This document shows, one piece after another, positions 53,510-64,000 of a stretch of DNA of 64,000 bases; positions within the stretch are counted from its first letter, which is position 1, and each line of letters starts with the position of its first letter. The translations under genes were made by a program, and so were the position numbers. The stretch comes from Quercus robur. Its lineage: Eukaryota; Streptophyta; Magnoliopsida; Fagales; Fagaceae. A model generated the notes under the pieces. The model made no database searches. It worked only from the letters and a program-made list of their open reading frames with translations, and had not been told where the DNA came from. Location of the stretch: positions 49,206,290 through 49,270,289 of the forward strand of contig NC_065541.1 of NCBI RefSeq assembly GCF_932294415.1. The letters run 5' to 3'.

Positions 53510-56500
53510 TTCTATGTCTCAATCCTAAATCAGAGTTGCTTCACAATTCTGGTTTTAAGTGGATGTACAGTGTAGCATTAATAACATCTGTAAATACTTT
53601 GAACAATGAAGCTCCTTTCATCAGTTAATACTTGAGGGAAACATGATCTAGTCCTGGATGTTGTAATATCTGCTATTCTGAAAGAGTTTGATTTATTAGA
53701 ACGAACTTGTATGAAGGTTGAGCAGATCAAGGAAGCTAAGGAAAAATGAAGATGTAGAAGAAAATATTAGTGAAGCTTAATCCCAACTTGAAGATTAAAG
53801 CAATGGATGATTGGAGGAGGAAAACAGGACATAATCTTCAAATGTTGTATAATCTTGTATAGATTATAGAAATGGTATTGTAAGATGAAGCTATTGCACC
53901 TACCTTAAACTAATATTCCCAGAATCATACTCTAATTTCTAGAGTCAGGACTGATTTTGTTTGAGGGGTGGGTTGTTGGATGCTAGAGAAAATGTTTTAG
54001 ACAACTTTAGGGAAATTGCATTTTTGAAATTGAAAATTTGCTCACAAAGTCACAATGATATGGGTTAAACATTGATGGGTGCATTTTTCTATATTCTTTG
54101 ATTTCACTCTGTGATTGAGATGCTAGTGAACTTTTGATTAGGGCTGGGTTCAGAATGGTTGAACTATCAGAGGCCAAGAGAAAAAAGCATATCTGTGAAT
54201 ATTTAGGTTGTAGCAAGTCCCACACATGGGCCTAATCATAAAGAAATTGTCTATTTAAAAATTGGGTCACTGGTGTTATAGTCCAAAGCTAGATTACCTG
54301 TAGGAAAAGCTTCATGAGTCTTGCAGTGTCTATGCTAGGGCATGCTGTTCATTATTGATTCACTTATTCCAGTGTATTCAAATCCGGATTGGTAACAGAT
54401 TTTATGTTATAAATTCGGATTTTAAGTTCACTCTAGATTTTTGTGGTATATGAAGAAAAGTGAATTTTCATTCAAATTTTTTATTTGGAAGAAGCAAAGT
54501 TGCTGAATAGATTATCTTGCTATCTGCAAAAAGTTAGTGAGTACTCAGTATGTTGGAGGTCAGGTAGAAATATGTCACTGATTAATGCAATGTCTTGTGT
54601 TACTGCTTTTCATGGTCTTAAATAATTCACAAGTGCAGTATGATAGATCATAGATCTGAATACAAACACCATGAGAGTTTTTGGAAAGTTCAGGCTGACC
54701 TCATGAAGTTTATTTCTTATTAAAGCCCTCCATCAACTTGGCCAATCTTTATCTACTTTTATCTGCTGCCTTTTCATAATAAAATTTATTATGTTGTAAT
54801 TGTTACCTCCTTTAGCTTAACTAATTATGGCTTCTTGCATTCTTGTTGTGTTAATCAGCAAAGACGTAATTAGTCACATACCTTTGTTAGTGTAATTTTC
54901 TGTTGTCTAATTCAGGAATACTAATGAGTTGCAGAAGCACAGAGTATTTTACTAGATGTAGATATAAATGTTGTATCTGAACATTCACTAAGGAAGTCAG
55001 TTGTCATTTTATATTTTCTATGTTTCTTATGTGGTCTTAACTTCTTTTCCATCATGTAATTAGCATATCATGAACACTAGGATTTCACACATTCATTTTT
55101 GGGATATTTGAACTTACAATAATTCCCTTATCTCTTTAATGTGCTCTTGGGATATTTGGCATCACATACACTCTGGTGACATTTAGTTGGAATTTGGAGC
55201 TAACAAAAGCACATTCAAACAAACTAGAAATAAAAACATCTCCACAAGATAACAATTATTTAACATGGTTTGACCAACTCTATACTTATATACTGGGGCA
55301 ACAATAACCAAAATCCACCATGAATGTAATGGATTACATCTACTTCAAACCAACACACACAAGCCAAACTCACATATTATCACAAATCTCACAAACAAAA
55401 AAAACACTCAAGACCTCTTACAAATACAAATTAACCCAAATCCCATTGCATCCAAAACAAACTCTTAAAATCCATACATATTATAAGCCCAAATACATTA
55501 GTCCAATACAGTACCCCAAATAACATTTTTTTATAACACTTATTAATTTTTTTCCTCCTCTTATTGTATTGGCCAAAATGGCCAAAAAATCCCCCAGTAC
55601 AGCCGATACAGACCTATAATGTCTGATATTGTAGCCAGTATGTTTCAAAGGGAGTGTTCATACCGGTTTAGTTGTCAGAATGGTATGGTATTAATAGCAT
55701 TGCTAAAGGTCCCTTGGGGATTTATTTCGAGCCAATTTTCCCAGGGACTTTGATTTCATATTGTGAGTATTTTAAGAACTGCTTGTCATTGGAAGAAGTA
55801 CAGACAAATATTTTGTATTATGAATTTTATTGAGGAGACAGAGGTATTGTTAAGTTGGTAATTAGTAAAATCATTACCCTTAATGCTATCCTCTGGACGT
55901 GTTGAGTATCATTTGATTTGTAAAAATTGTGTGTCACAACTGCAATTTTTTTATTCACTGGACAAGTTTGGCCTAACTCCACTGAAGTTCCTTGGGGGAC
56001 ACCGAAGTATCCAAATTTGCACTATTGATTGTTGAGTGGTTTAGGAAGTTGTTAATTTGTAAGAGAGAGAATGGTTCAGTGAATCTTACTTAATGGGTTT
56101 TCTCATATGTGGTTGTTCAATGGATCCTTGGATTTTCTAATCCTGCATGATAGTGCAAGTTTTCTCTTGCTGATTTTCTATGGATGTAGGCCTTGTGCCA
56201 AACCATTTAAAAGTCCTCTTTGGCTAGTTTTGGTTGTTCTTTTTAATCTATTTTCTCTCAATTTTCTGGTATTCTTTGCACATGATCCTTACATGTTTTG
56301 CAGAATTTAGCTATTGTTTGCACATGATCCATGTGTTTGCAGCATTGAGCTTTCACTTTGACAACTGATAATGGTACTTGCCTATTATTTAGGATTACTT
56401 TAATGGTGTGTTTTATCACCTACGGTTGAGGGGAAAATGCAACATGCCCTTGTGATGTATTATTCTCTATTACTTCTGGGTTATCAAAGGAAAAAGGATG

Positions 56501-57609
56501 CTTTTCATTTGTCTTTGAAATGGATTACGTCTTTTATGGTTAAGATTTAGTTTTCAAGAATCTATAGGAGTATGCAATGTCACGACATTCAAAATCAATT
56601 ATCAACTTATCATTCCTTTATTTGATGGAATGGAATTTCAAATAATGTGACACCATGTATACCCTTAGATTCAAGTTAAATGTTGACCATGAAATAGAAC
56701 ATATCCATTTCTTTCAAAATGGAGGACTCCTTTGTATTGAATCAAAATTGATCCACCAGATGTGTAAAATGATAATTGGATTATCTAGTTTGCTATAAGA
56801 GTTTATGAAGAACATTGCACGAATGGAAATTTATGTTCTAATCATTCTTTAACTATATAATTTCATCTATAACAATAAAAATAATAATTTTCGCGTTTGT
56901 ATTTTTGAAATCTCTTTGGCTTTATCAGTATTTGTGTCATTTTTCAGAATGTTTATTGAGTTCTAGTTACTTGTTTTTTGGTTAACATAATCATTCCTAA
57001 GTAATTCTATTATTTCTAGTGGCTCAAGCATAAACCGCCCATTTTCTTGATCATGTACATTAAGAGAGCATCTTTGTTTGAACAAGCATGCTCTAGCATT
57101 AAAAAAGCACAAGCATTGAAAATCAAGTGCATATGGGGGGTTTAGTTACTTTTTACCATTATACGAACTTCCTTCAAAATTCTAATTGAACTAGTGCTTG
57201 TGTCTATTTTGTAGTCCACTACTTGTGCATGATCTCTCCCTCTCTCTCCCAATCCCTTTTTGTCTGCATATGAATTCTTTGGAGACTACCTACTCCAAAT
57301 CATCTACAATAGGAAACCACAACTCTGAACCGCATCTGGAAGTAGTATCAACATTAGCAGCTTTTGCAATCACATAAAGTGGATATAGATGGAATTTCTC
57401 TATATGAGTGTTTCTACAGTGCAAAAAAAAGCTACATTCATTGCCTCTATAATCATTGCTGCACTAAAATATTTATCTTCCCTCCCATGGCCCATAATTT
57501 TGCCTCACCAACACACCCACCCCCCCCCCCCCCCATCTAGAATCTTTAAACACAAGGAAGATTATTTTGCATACACATCCTCCATGCTTTGTTGAGCATT
57601 TTACTTGAT
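53510..57609. other. Intergenic, ~4.1 kb, no gene recognised
   Basis: Mostly AT-rich sequence with short unrelated ORFs. Notable only: a CA/CAA-rich stretch at 55200-55520, a CT tract at 57235-57255 and a C run at 57522-57534. No exon of a known family was seen. The 3' UTR of the HD-Zip gene should lie in its last few hundred bases. Confidence 0.45.
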
Positions 57610-58468
57610 TCAAGACCAGAAGTCCCACCACTGATTATTACTATTAGATTGGTCAAAAAGATCATCAGAGTTCAAACTGCTCCAATCTTCAGGTGATGTC
57701 AAGGAACCATCAGCAGGTTCCACCATATTTAGAAGACTGTGTTCATCTTCCAGTGTAAAGTACTCTACTTTTATATTGCTATCTTCATCTGACAGGACAT
57801 CTGCTCCATGTTCTGATCTTTCCGTTGACAAGCTTGGCTTTGTTTCTGAGTCACATTTGGTAGTGTCTCCATTGTCCAATTCACCTTGGATGCTGTTTGC
57901 AGCTAGACCTTCACTGCAACACTGCCTTTCCTCTTGTGGCCTTTGCATCAGATCATTCAGCTTCTGCAACTGTCAAAATTAAAAAACAAAGCCATTTTCG
58001 TAAGCCTCTTTATGAATTATGAAATGGGTCTTGGTCTTTTTTTCATTCTGCACCGTAACAAATCATTTTGAGCAAACATCAATAATAACTAAGTACCTGT
58101 ACAACCAAAGCCTGCTTTTCTTTCTTAAGAGCTTCAAACGTGGAAGCCAGGTTGTTGTAATTGCCTCGTAGTATGCTATAGTCACGTTCGAGATTCTTTG
58201 ACTTCCATCGAGCTCTCTTATTCTGAAACCAAATAGCAACCTGTCTTGGCTGCAACCCAAGCTCTCTTGCCAACTCCAGCTTCTTCCTTGGCTCAAGCCT
58301 TGACTCTGACTCAAACATTGTTTCCAATGATTTGATTTGTTCATCACTGAACCTTCTTTTATTCTTGTTTTTCTTCTTTCTCGAAGTGGTGAGTGAGTCC
58401 ATGTCCATGCAACCAAAAGACTCTGCCGCCACCACCGCTGAAGGAGAATATTCTGAGTGATCTAACAT
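57610..58468 (-). CDS. ATHB12-like: Class I HD-Zip transcription factor, ATHB7/ATHB12 group (243 aa)
   Basis: Two exons on the minus strand: 58468-58097 (124 codons) and 57969-57610 (119 codons plus stop). The 127-nt intron has GTACTT...GACAG ends. The homeodomain spans ~33-89, ending [14 protein letters not shown] with the recognition helix intact. The leucine zipper follows directly, with Leu at 93, 100, 107, 114, 121 and 128. The intron falls between heptads 5 and 6. The C-terminal half is acidic ([36 protein letters not shown]) and ends in the aromatic WWDFWS typical of this group and thought to activate transcription. Family members bind CAATNATTG as dimers in the nucleus and are induced by abscisic acid and drought to restrain growth. 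Both key regions are complete and the length is normal, so the gene looks functional. ATHB7 and ATHB12 cannot be told apart with certainty here. Confidence 0.95.
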
Positions 58469-58830
58469 CTTTGGTGGAACCTTTTTAGTTCTTCAAATTT
58501 GGTGATATGGAAAATACTTTTGGGAGTGTGTGCCTTGTGATATGCATGTATGTGCATTTATTGGCTTGTTATAACTTATAATATGTGAGATAAGGGTTAT
58601 TTTTATCTCGTGGGGTTGCCTTTCCTTCCCTGATTATTGCTGCTTTATATCCTAAAGCCATGGGGTCCGATAGCGTATAGTGCTTTCCACCTTTTTGCCT
58701 TGTGAACATGAAAAATGTTACGACCACACCCAAGTTCATAACTTTCCTCACAACTCGCTACGCGGTGAGTTGTGAGTGGTGAAGCACTCACAACTTGTCA
58801 CGAAGTGAGTTGTGAAAAAAAGTTATGTAA
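58469..58830 (-). promoter_or_regulatory. Proximal promoter of the HD-Zip gene
   Basis: A TATA-like tattataagttataa (minus strand, ~58568-58582) lies ~105 bp upstream of the ATG. Further up, CACAACT and its inverse alternate four times at 58749-58755, 58768-58774, 58785-58795 and 58808-58814, able to form hairpins. Function inferred from position only. Confidence 0.4.
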
Positions 58831-59301
58831 ATAGTTGTAAACTTAGCATTATTACGTGATAATTGTCTGTTTCTTGATTTTTGTAATTTTTGTTAATCCA
58901 TCTTTTTTTTTTTTTTTTTCCTTTTAATTAATTAGAGAAGAAGCTCAAGCTTTGGGTCTGAGCCGACTTCAATAATTATTTAGCTAGTGAGCTTGTGGCT
59001 TGCCTTCTACCTCTTGAATTGGTGACCACATTCACATTGTAGCAAATAATTTCATTCATTTTATATTATTTTTGGATACAATTTTAAAATGTCTCGTCAT
59101 TGTCATTTGCATCATCGTCTTAATCCAAAGCCCAATTCTCAACCACAAATGTCGGCATTCTGAATCACGTGGTGTCACTAGAAGGGTCACTCTTTCTTTA
59201 ATTTACTATTTTCTTTGAAGTTTCCTGTTTTTTTCACTCCTCTTCCTGCTTTGTTGGAGTCATTGATGCCTTGCATTTTTCTTTTTTAATCAAATGGGAA
59301 G

Positions 59302-59350
<49 letters not shown>

Positions 59351-61597
59351 TCTAAGTGCATATCAATAAAATAAAACCATATCGATAGTGGTAAGCAAAA
59401 TAAAGGGGTAAACAATGCATAGCATTCCATACCATAGTTAAAAAAAAATATGAAAAGCAAGGCTACAATGATGAACTAGAGAACTGAACTTAGGGCAAAC
59501 TTTCAAGTCAACAACGACCGACATTCCGGTGCTCCACCGACCTGGCATGACACACGTGCTATATTTTCTTTCTTTACTTTTTCTTGTTCTCTTTTTCATA
59601 CGAACCACTTTATTTGAGGCGAAATTTTTTTTAATTTTCAACTGTGTATTTAATTGAGAATGAAAAACCCAAAGAATTGAAAACTAATCAGTACGCACCC
59701 ATTTTTCTTATTTTCCGTCCCTCCTTTTCACCTCAACCAAAGAGGCAAATGGTGTCAATCTTAGGGGAAAGGACTTTTTTTTTTTAAGACATTTTATTAA
59801 TACTTAAGGACATACATGAACTAACTACTAAGTAGTAGCAAAGCAAGTGCCACTCAGGGTAAGGGCTAGAAAATAAATAATAATAAAGTAACAAAATGAT
59901 GGATTGTAATTTCTCACCCTTAAGTGTTAATGTCCTTCCTCAACTATAATGAAATGATGATGGGGGTGTTATGGTCAATTAGTTTGGGTCTCGACATAAT
60001 TAAAAAGAGTCATTAAACTAACAAAAAATAATAACAAAAGGGGTAAAGTCCTTTTCATGAAATGTTAAGTTGGAACTCTACTTTATTTTAAACTAATGAG
60101 GATTACACAATTGAATTTATATTTAAAGTGTATTTTGTAAGTTTCATAATAATTCTTCATCATAGGCAAATAAGAGTGTGCATCCAATCCACCAACCTAA
60201 CGAAACTAACTCAATTCAACCCGATCTTCAAATTGGTCTTTCGTGCATTGGTGGCTTAGAATATTATTTTGAGCTTCGGGTTTCAATTCATCCTATCCAA
60301 CTCAACACACCATATATATATAATTTTTTTTATTAATCTTATTTTATTTTTTTTTAGTTTGATTTATTTTGGTCTTTTGAGAATTATACATGATGAATTT
60401 GAAAATTTGGAATATAATTTAGGTATATTATGTGAAATGCAATAATTTATTAAAAAAAATTCAAACATTTGATAAAAACTCAAGTTTTTTTTTTTTTTTT
60501 TTTTTTTTTTTCTTTCTCGAAGCATGAAACATGTAAATACAATCCATTGACCCAACTTAATACATGTGAGTTGAATTGGCTTGGGATTTTTCAATCCAAC
60601 CTTGTAGGTTTGGGTTAAAAAACCCTCTAACTCAACCTAATCTAATCCATCTAGGCAAGTGATTTGTAAGGACATCGTTTTCCTTCAAATTGATTTGGAA
60701 GAATCTTCTCCAACACATTATGTGACAACTCATAAAATTATCTACGTTTATTATTTAAAGGAAAAAGTTTAGTTTCAAACTAGTTTAGAGCTATCTTCAT
60801 CCAATCTATTATATGGCAGTTGAAAAAATCATCATATGTAATTTTAGTCACATAACTTTTTTAAATCATATACATGGATACTCTTATAAATCGCCATGTA
60901 GTGAGTTAGAGAAGATTCCTTCAAACTGGTTTGGAGTTAATTTTTGTGGAAATGGATTGAAGGAATTTTCCTCCTGATTTGGAGTTTGAAGGTGAATGTT
61001 TCCAATTTACAATCTATTAAACTTTCTTTGGTACACTTCCCCTATTGTGTATATGTTATATTACACAATTTTGCATGTTAAATAGGAATGGCATAAACCT
61101 GCTCCAATCCTGACCTACCTCACTCCAGTCTCATGTGAGTTTTCCCTACTCGAAAGTTAAATAAGAAGGAGACGGGACATCTATGGTCCTGCCATGCCCT
61201 ATACTTATTAGCATCCCTAAATTAAGAAGGTAAAAGGATTGGCTAATGGCTATCGACTAACCCTAAGCCGCTGGCTAGCTACTTGACCATGGAGTGGTAG
61301 GTTGAGTCACAGTCATAAACACAGCAACAACGTGCTGGACTTTAATTCTTTCAAAGAAATGAAGTATAAAAAAAAATAAAAATTCGTTTCGTATTTCAAA
61401 AAAGGTAATTAAATATTATAAAATAAACAAAGAGGGAAGTCATTTTTAAGCCAATAAAATTTGTTGCTAAACGACAAATATCTGTCACCTGTCAAGATTA
61501 AACCAGTAAGCCTAAGCCACCTGCCCCCCAAGGTCAAATCTAATTAGTATCCCGTTTTACTCGTCTTTTTCATGGGGAAGATTTTAGGTGCTACTCA
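58831..61597. other. Intergenic upstream of the HD-Zip gene
   Basis: Contains a 42-bp TA microsatellite (59307-59348). A probable decayed hAT-like element lies at about 60170-60655 (gtgtgcatccaatccaccaac on the left, ccaacctaatctaatccat-type on the right, T tract between). Ordinary AT-rich sequence makes up the rest. No exon was seen. Confidence 0.4.
59517..59558. promoter_or_regulatory. DRE/ABRE cluster ~1.05 kb upstream of the HD-Zip gene
   Basis: ACCGACAT (59517-59524) and a second ACCGAC (59536-59541) are dehydration-responsive (DRE/CRT) cores. A palindromic CACGTG (59553-59558, context ACACGTGC) is a G-box/ABRE. Three stress motifs within 42 bp upstream of a gene of the ABA- and drought-induced group fit its known regulation, but no direct evidence exists in sequence alone. 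Confidence 0.45.
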
Positions 61598-61770
61598 TGA
61601 CGTGGCGGAAATCTTATGGTTGTACAATAAAGAACTCGTGGAATTTAGGGGACACGTGCCCCAGTTTTCTTTACTGTCGTTGCTCTAGAAAGTCGTGTGT
61701 GTGGGGACATGTTTTAGAGTACATCTTGTCTTACTATGCCCTTTGATAATCTCTGTCTGCTGCCACGTGG
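61598..61770. promoter_or_regulatory. Cluster of three ACGT elements
   Basis: TGACGTGGC (61598-61606), GACACGTGCC (61651-61660) and GCCACGTGG (61762-61770), in a less AT-rich island about 3.1-3.3 kb upstream of the HD-Zip ATG. They could be a distal enhancer or the relic of a lost promoter. No gene starts nearby. Confidence 0.3.
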
Positions 61771-64000
61771 TATTCAGGCTTTTTTTTTATATCATAAACC
61801 ACATCACTTTAATATAAAAAAATTTATTGGCCAATGGGCATGTTGCGTGTGGAAAATATATGGTCTAGACAAACCAAATTTTATAATATTTTTTTTATAT
61901 TAATTGAATTTATATATTAAGATGGGTATATAATAAAATAAATAAATTCAACAATAAGATCATATGAAAAAAATTAAGAATATGGTGTAAATTCACAACT
62001 TTATTGTCCCATTTAAAGATGGGGAGGATGTTTCGGTGCCCCCACAATTACAAAATATAAAATATTCTTACAGAGAAATCTATCAAAAAAGGGGAAGTGT
62101 GTGAGAAGATTTTTTTTTTTTATTTTTTTTTAAAAATGTATTGTAAGAAAAAAAAATATCATCAAATAGCAGCTATGTGATATGATCAATGGATCATATC
62201 ACATAAAGAAAATATTATGGGATATGATCACTGTCGAAGTTTTATAATGTACATGGGATCTTTTTCAAATCGGTACTCTTCGTGATCGTGAGTGCTCTAT
62301 GGTCCTTTTTGTAACTAGCTTATCTGATATGGTTTCTAGACAGATGTATTAGCTCATAAGTTTTAATAAATAAATCCCTTTACCTAAAAAAAAATTTAGA
62401 GCAAAGAAAATATTGATTACAATTTTAATGTGGACATAAAAAATTTGATCTATGTGTAGTGTTAGTATGTCTTTCCTTAAACTCTCTGCCTGAAGTTGAA
62501 AACAATTTTTTTTTTTTCTTTTCCTGCGTTCTTTATCGTTTTTTGTGTGAAGTTAGAACTTAGAAATTAGAACTACGTTATAAAGACTTTTTTTTTTAAT
62601 ATAGAAACTGTTTTAAAGACTTAAATGTAGACAAAGGGTCTTATCGTTGATCTGAAAAAAGTTGACAAAGTGATCTTTACATTAAAAACATAATACAAAT
62701 ACATAAATAACTAAATTGATGAAAATAGTATCTTCTAGTTACTGCGACTAATAAATTTTCAACTCTTCTCGTCAAATAAGATATATGAAATTCAATTCTT
62801 CCTTATTTTCAAAAACTAAATTGAATTAATGATAATGAAATTTGACAATACACTTAAACTGAGTAACCACTTTATAGTTTAGTAGTTAAAAAAAAAAAAA
62901 AAAAAAAAAAAAATCCTTGAGCCTTATCATTTGTGCACAGTGAAAACAAAAAGGAAGGAGGAGAAGATCAGAAGAAGATGATGAAGATAGTGTGAGAAAG
63001 TGACACTGATTTTTATTTGTATTAGGCGGGGTGTTGTGTTGATAAGCAATTCTCTTTTTACGTTTTGATGAGTTGTAACAAGGAACCAATCCATAGAGGT
63101 AGAGTGGCAATGAAGGTGCTGAAAGTCGTGTTGTTTTTGGTCACCAAAAAAAAAAAAAAAAAAGTCGTGTTAAATGGTACAGAGGAGGAGAAGAAATATT
63201 TGAACAATATAGGAATAGGGCCAGCAGGTTCAGCAAGATGGCGTAAAATGAGTGGGATTGGATTGAGGTTTTTTTTTTTTTTTGATAATCGGATTGGATT
63301 GAGGTTGACCGTGTCAGATTGAACTGTTTCATGTTATTTTGGCTCTTTGTTATTCAAAGTTTGGAAAGAAAGAGATTAAATCGCAGTCATGGTCATGGAA
63401 TCTGTCATATCTGATGTACTTCTTTGGATAGCAATAAAGAAGAAGACTCAACTGGTGTAAAAAATCTCATAAATATGAAGTGGGCAGGGAATTAAGTTGG
63501 CTGGTGTCCAAGTTCCAATCTCCAAAATTTGCTTCAAAAACACTTCAAAATCAAAAGCAACATTAATGTAATGGTTCTCCTTAGTCCTTCCTACTTCTGT
63601 CAACTAACTGATGTTTTCGACTTTTATTTATTTATTTTTGGGTAAGGATAGAGTTTCAATTAGATTATGGCACAAATTTTTATTTTTATTTTTTAAAAAT
63701 ATGTTGTGATGGATGTAAATAAAATTATTTACAATAAGTATAAATGAAAATAATGTTAGTTTAATCATAATCATAATTTATTATCTTAATAAATTGTTAA
63801 AAATAGTTTTATGACTACACACTTTGTCACATCTTTTGCTATAACTTGATGATATAGTCAACTATGATTAGTAGATTATTATTTTCACATAAATAAACCA
63901 TTTTTTCACCACTATTTATAATAGATCACATCAGAGTTAAAACATGAAAGTTGTGTTAATGGACTTTCCTTCTTGTATTCCTAAAATATCTCTCAATTGA
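61771..64000. other. Intergenic to window end, no gene recognised
   Basis: AT-rich sequence with A/T tracts (62105-62130, 62888-62912, 63147-63163, 63267-63282). Short ORFs show no family motif. Nothing marks an RNA gene or an element terminus. Confidence 0.4.

Noticed and set aside
61080..61225. hAT-like MITE (taggaatggcataaac ... cattagcatcccta)
   Set aside because: Ends look weakly inverted, but I found no matching 8-bp duplication, so it is not listed as an element.

Overview
This is nuclear DNA from a flowering plant. It is AT-rich and intron-bearing, with plant-specific gene families, dense nested transposable elements and long homopolymer and TA tracts. The repeat families look like those of woody rosids, and I would guess Fagales (oak or chestnut type), but that guess is low-confidence recognition, not proof. 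Only two ordinary host genes are supported, both on the minus strand. One is a four-exon, 301-aa membrane protein of the Arabidopsis At1g16860/At1g78880 family (33970-38643). The other is a two-exon, 243-aa class I HD-Zip transcription factor of the ATHB7/ATHB12 group (57610-58468).

Layout. 1-3450: the 3' end of an LTR retrotransposon inserted into a decayed CACTA transposase gene. 4665-5189: a GC-rich hAT-type element with a perfect 8-bp target-site duplication (TSD). 5280-7040: six tandem copies of a ~315-bp repeat. 7666-10911: a Mutator-like element with ~330-bp terminal inverted repeats and a broken transposase. 11040-13877: a CACTA-like terminal region carrying a small, rearranged LTR element. 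14532-34483: two diverged tandem units of ~9-11 kb, each with private insertions (Helitron, MITEs, SINEs, solo LTR, Harbinger-type and hAT-type elements). The junction between the units cuts a partial copy of the membrane-protein gene. 33970-38643: the intact membrane-protein gene.

39645-47879: a very young Ty3/gypsy Tat-type retrotransposon (39961-47622) nested in a MITE-like element. It keeps gag, protease and part of reverse transcriptase, lacks RNase H and integrase, and carries a spliced antisense gene. 49731-50012: a complete TRIM element. 50440-53500: a decayed L1-type LINE with its own nested insertion. 53510-57600: no recognised gene. 57610-58468: the HD-Zip gene, with G-box and DRE motifs 1-3 kb upstream. 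The rest, to 64000, is intergenic.

Most of the window's interest is in its rearrangements. Paralogous empty sites in the two tandem units order the insertions relative to the duplication. A UAG with a CARYYA-type leaky context separates gag-pro from RT in the young Tat element. The 5' flank of one LTR element was re-duplicated in front of its 3' LTR at a microhomology. All repeat boundaries and exon joins were read by eye from the sequence, and similarity calls rest on recognised family motifs, not on database searches.
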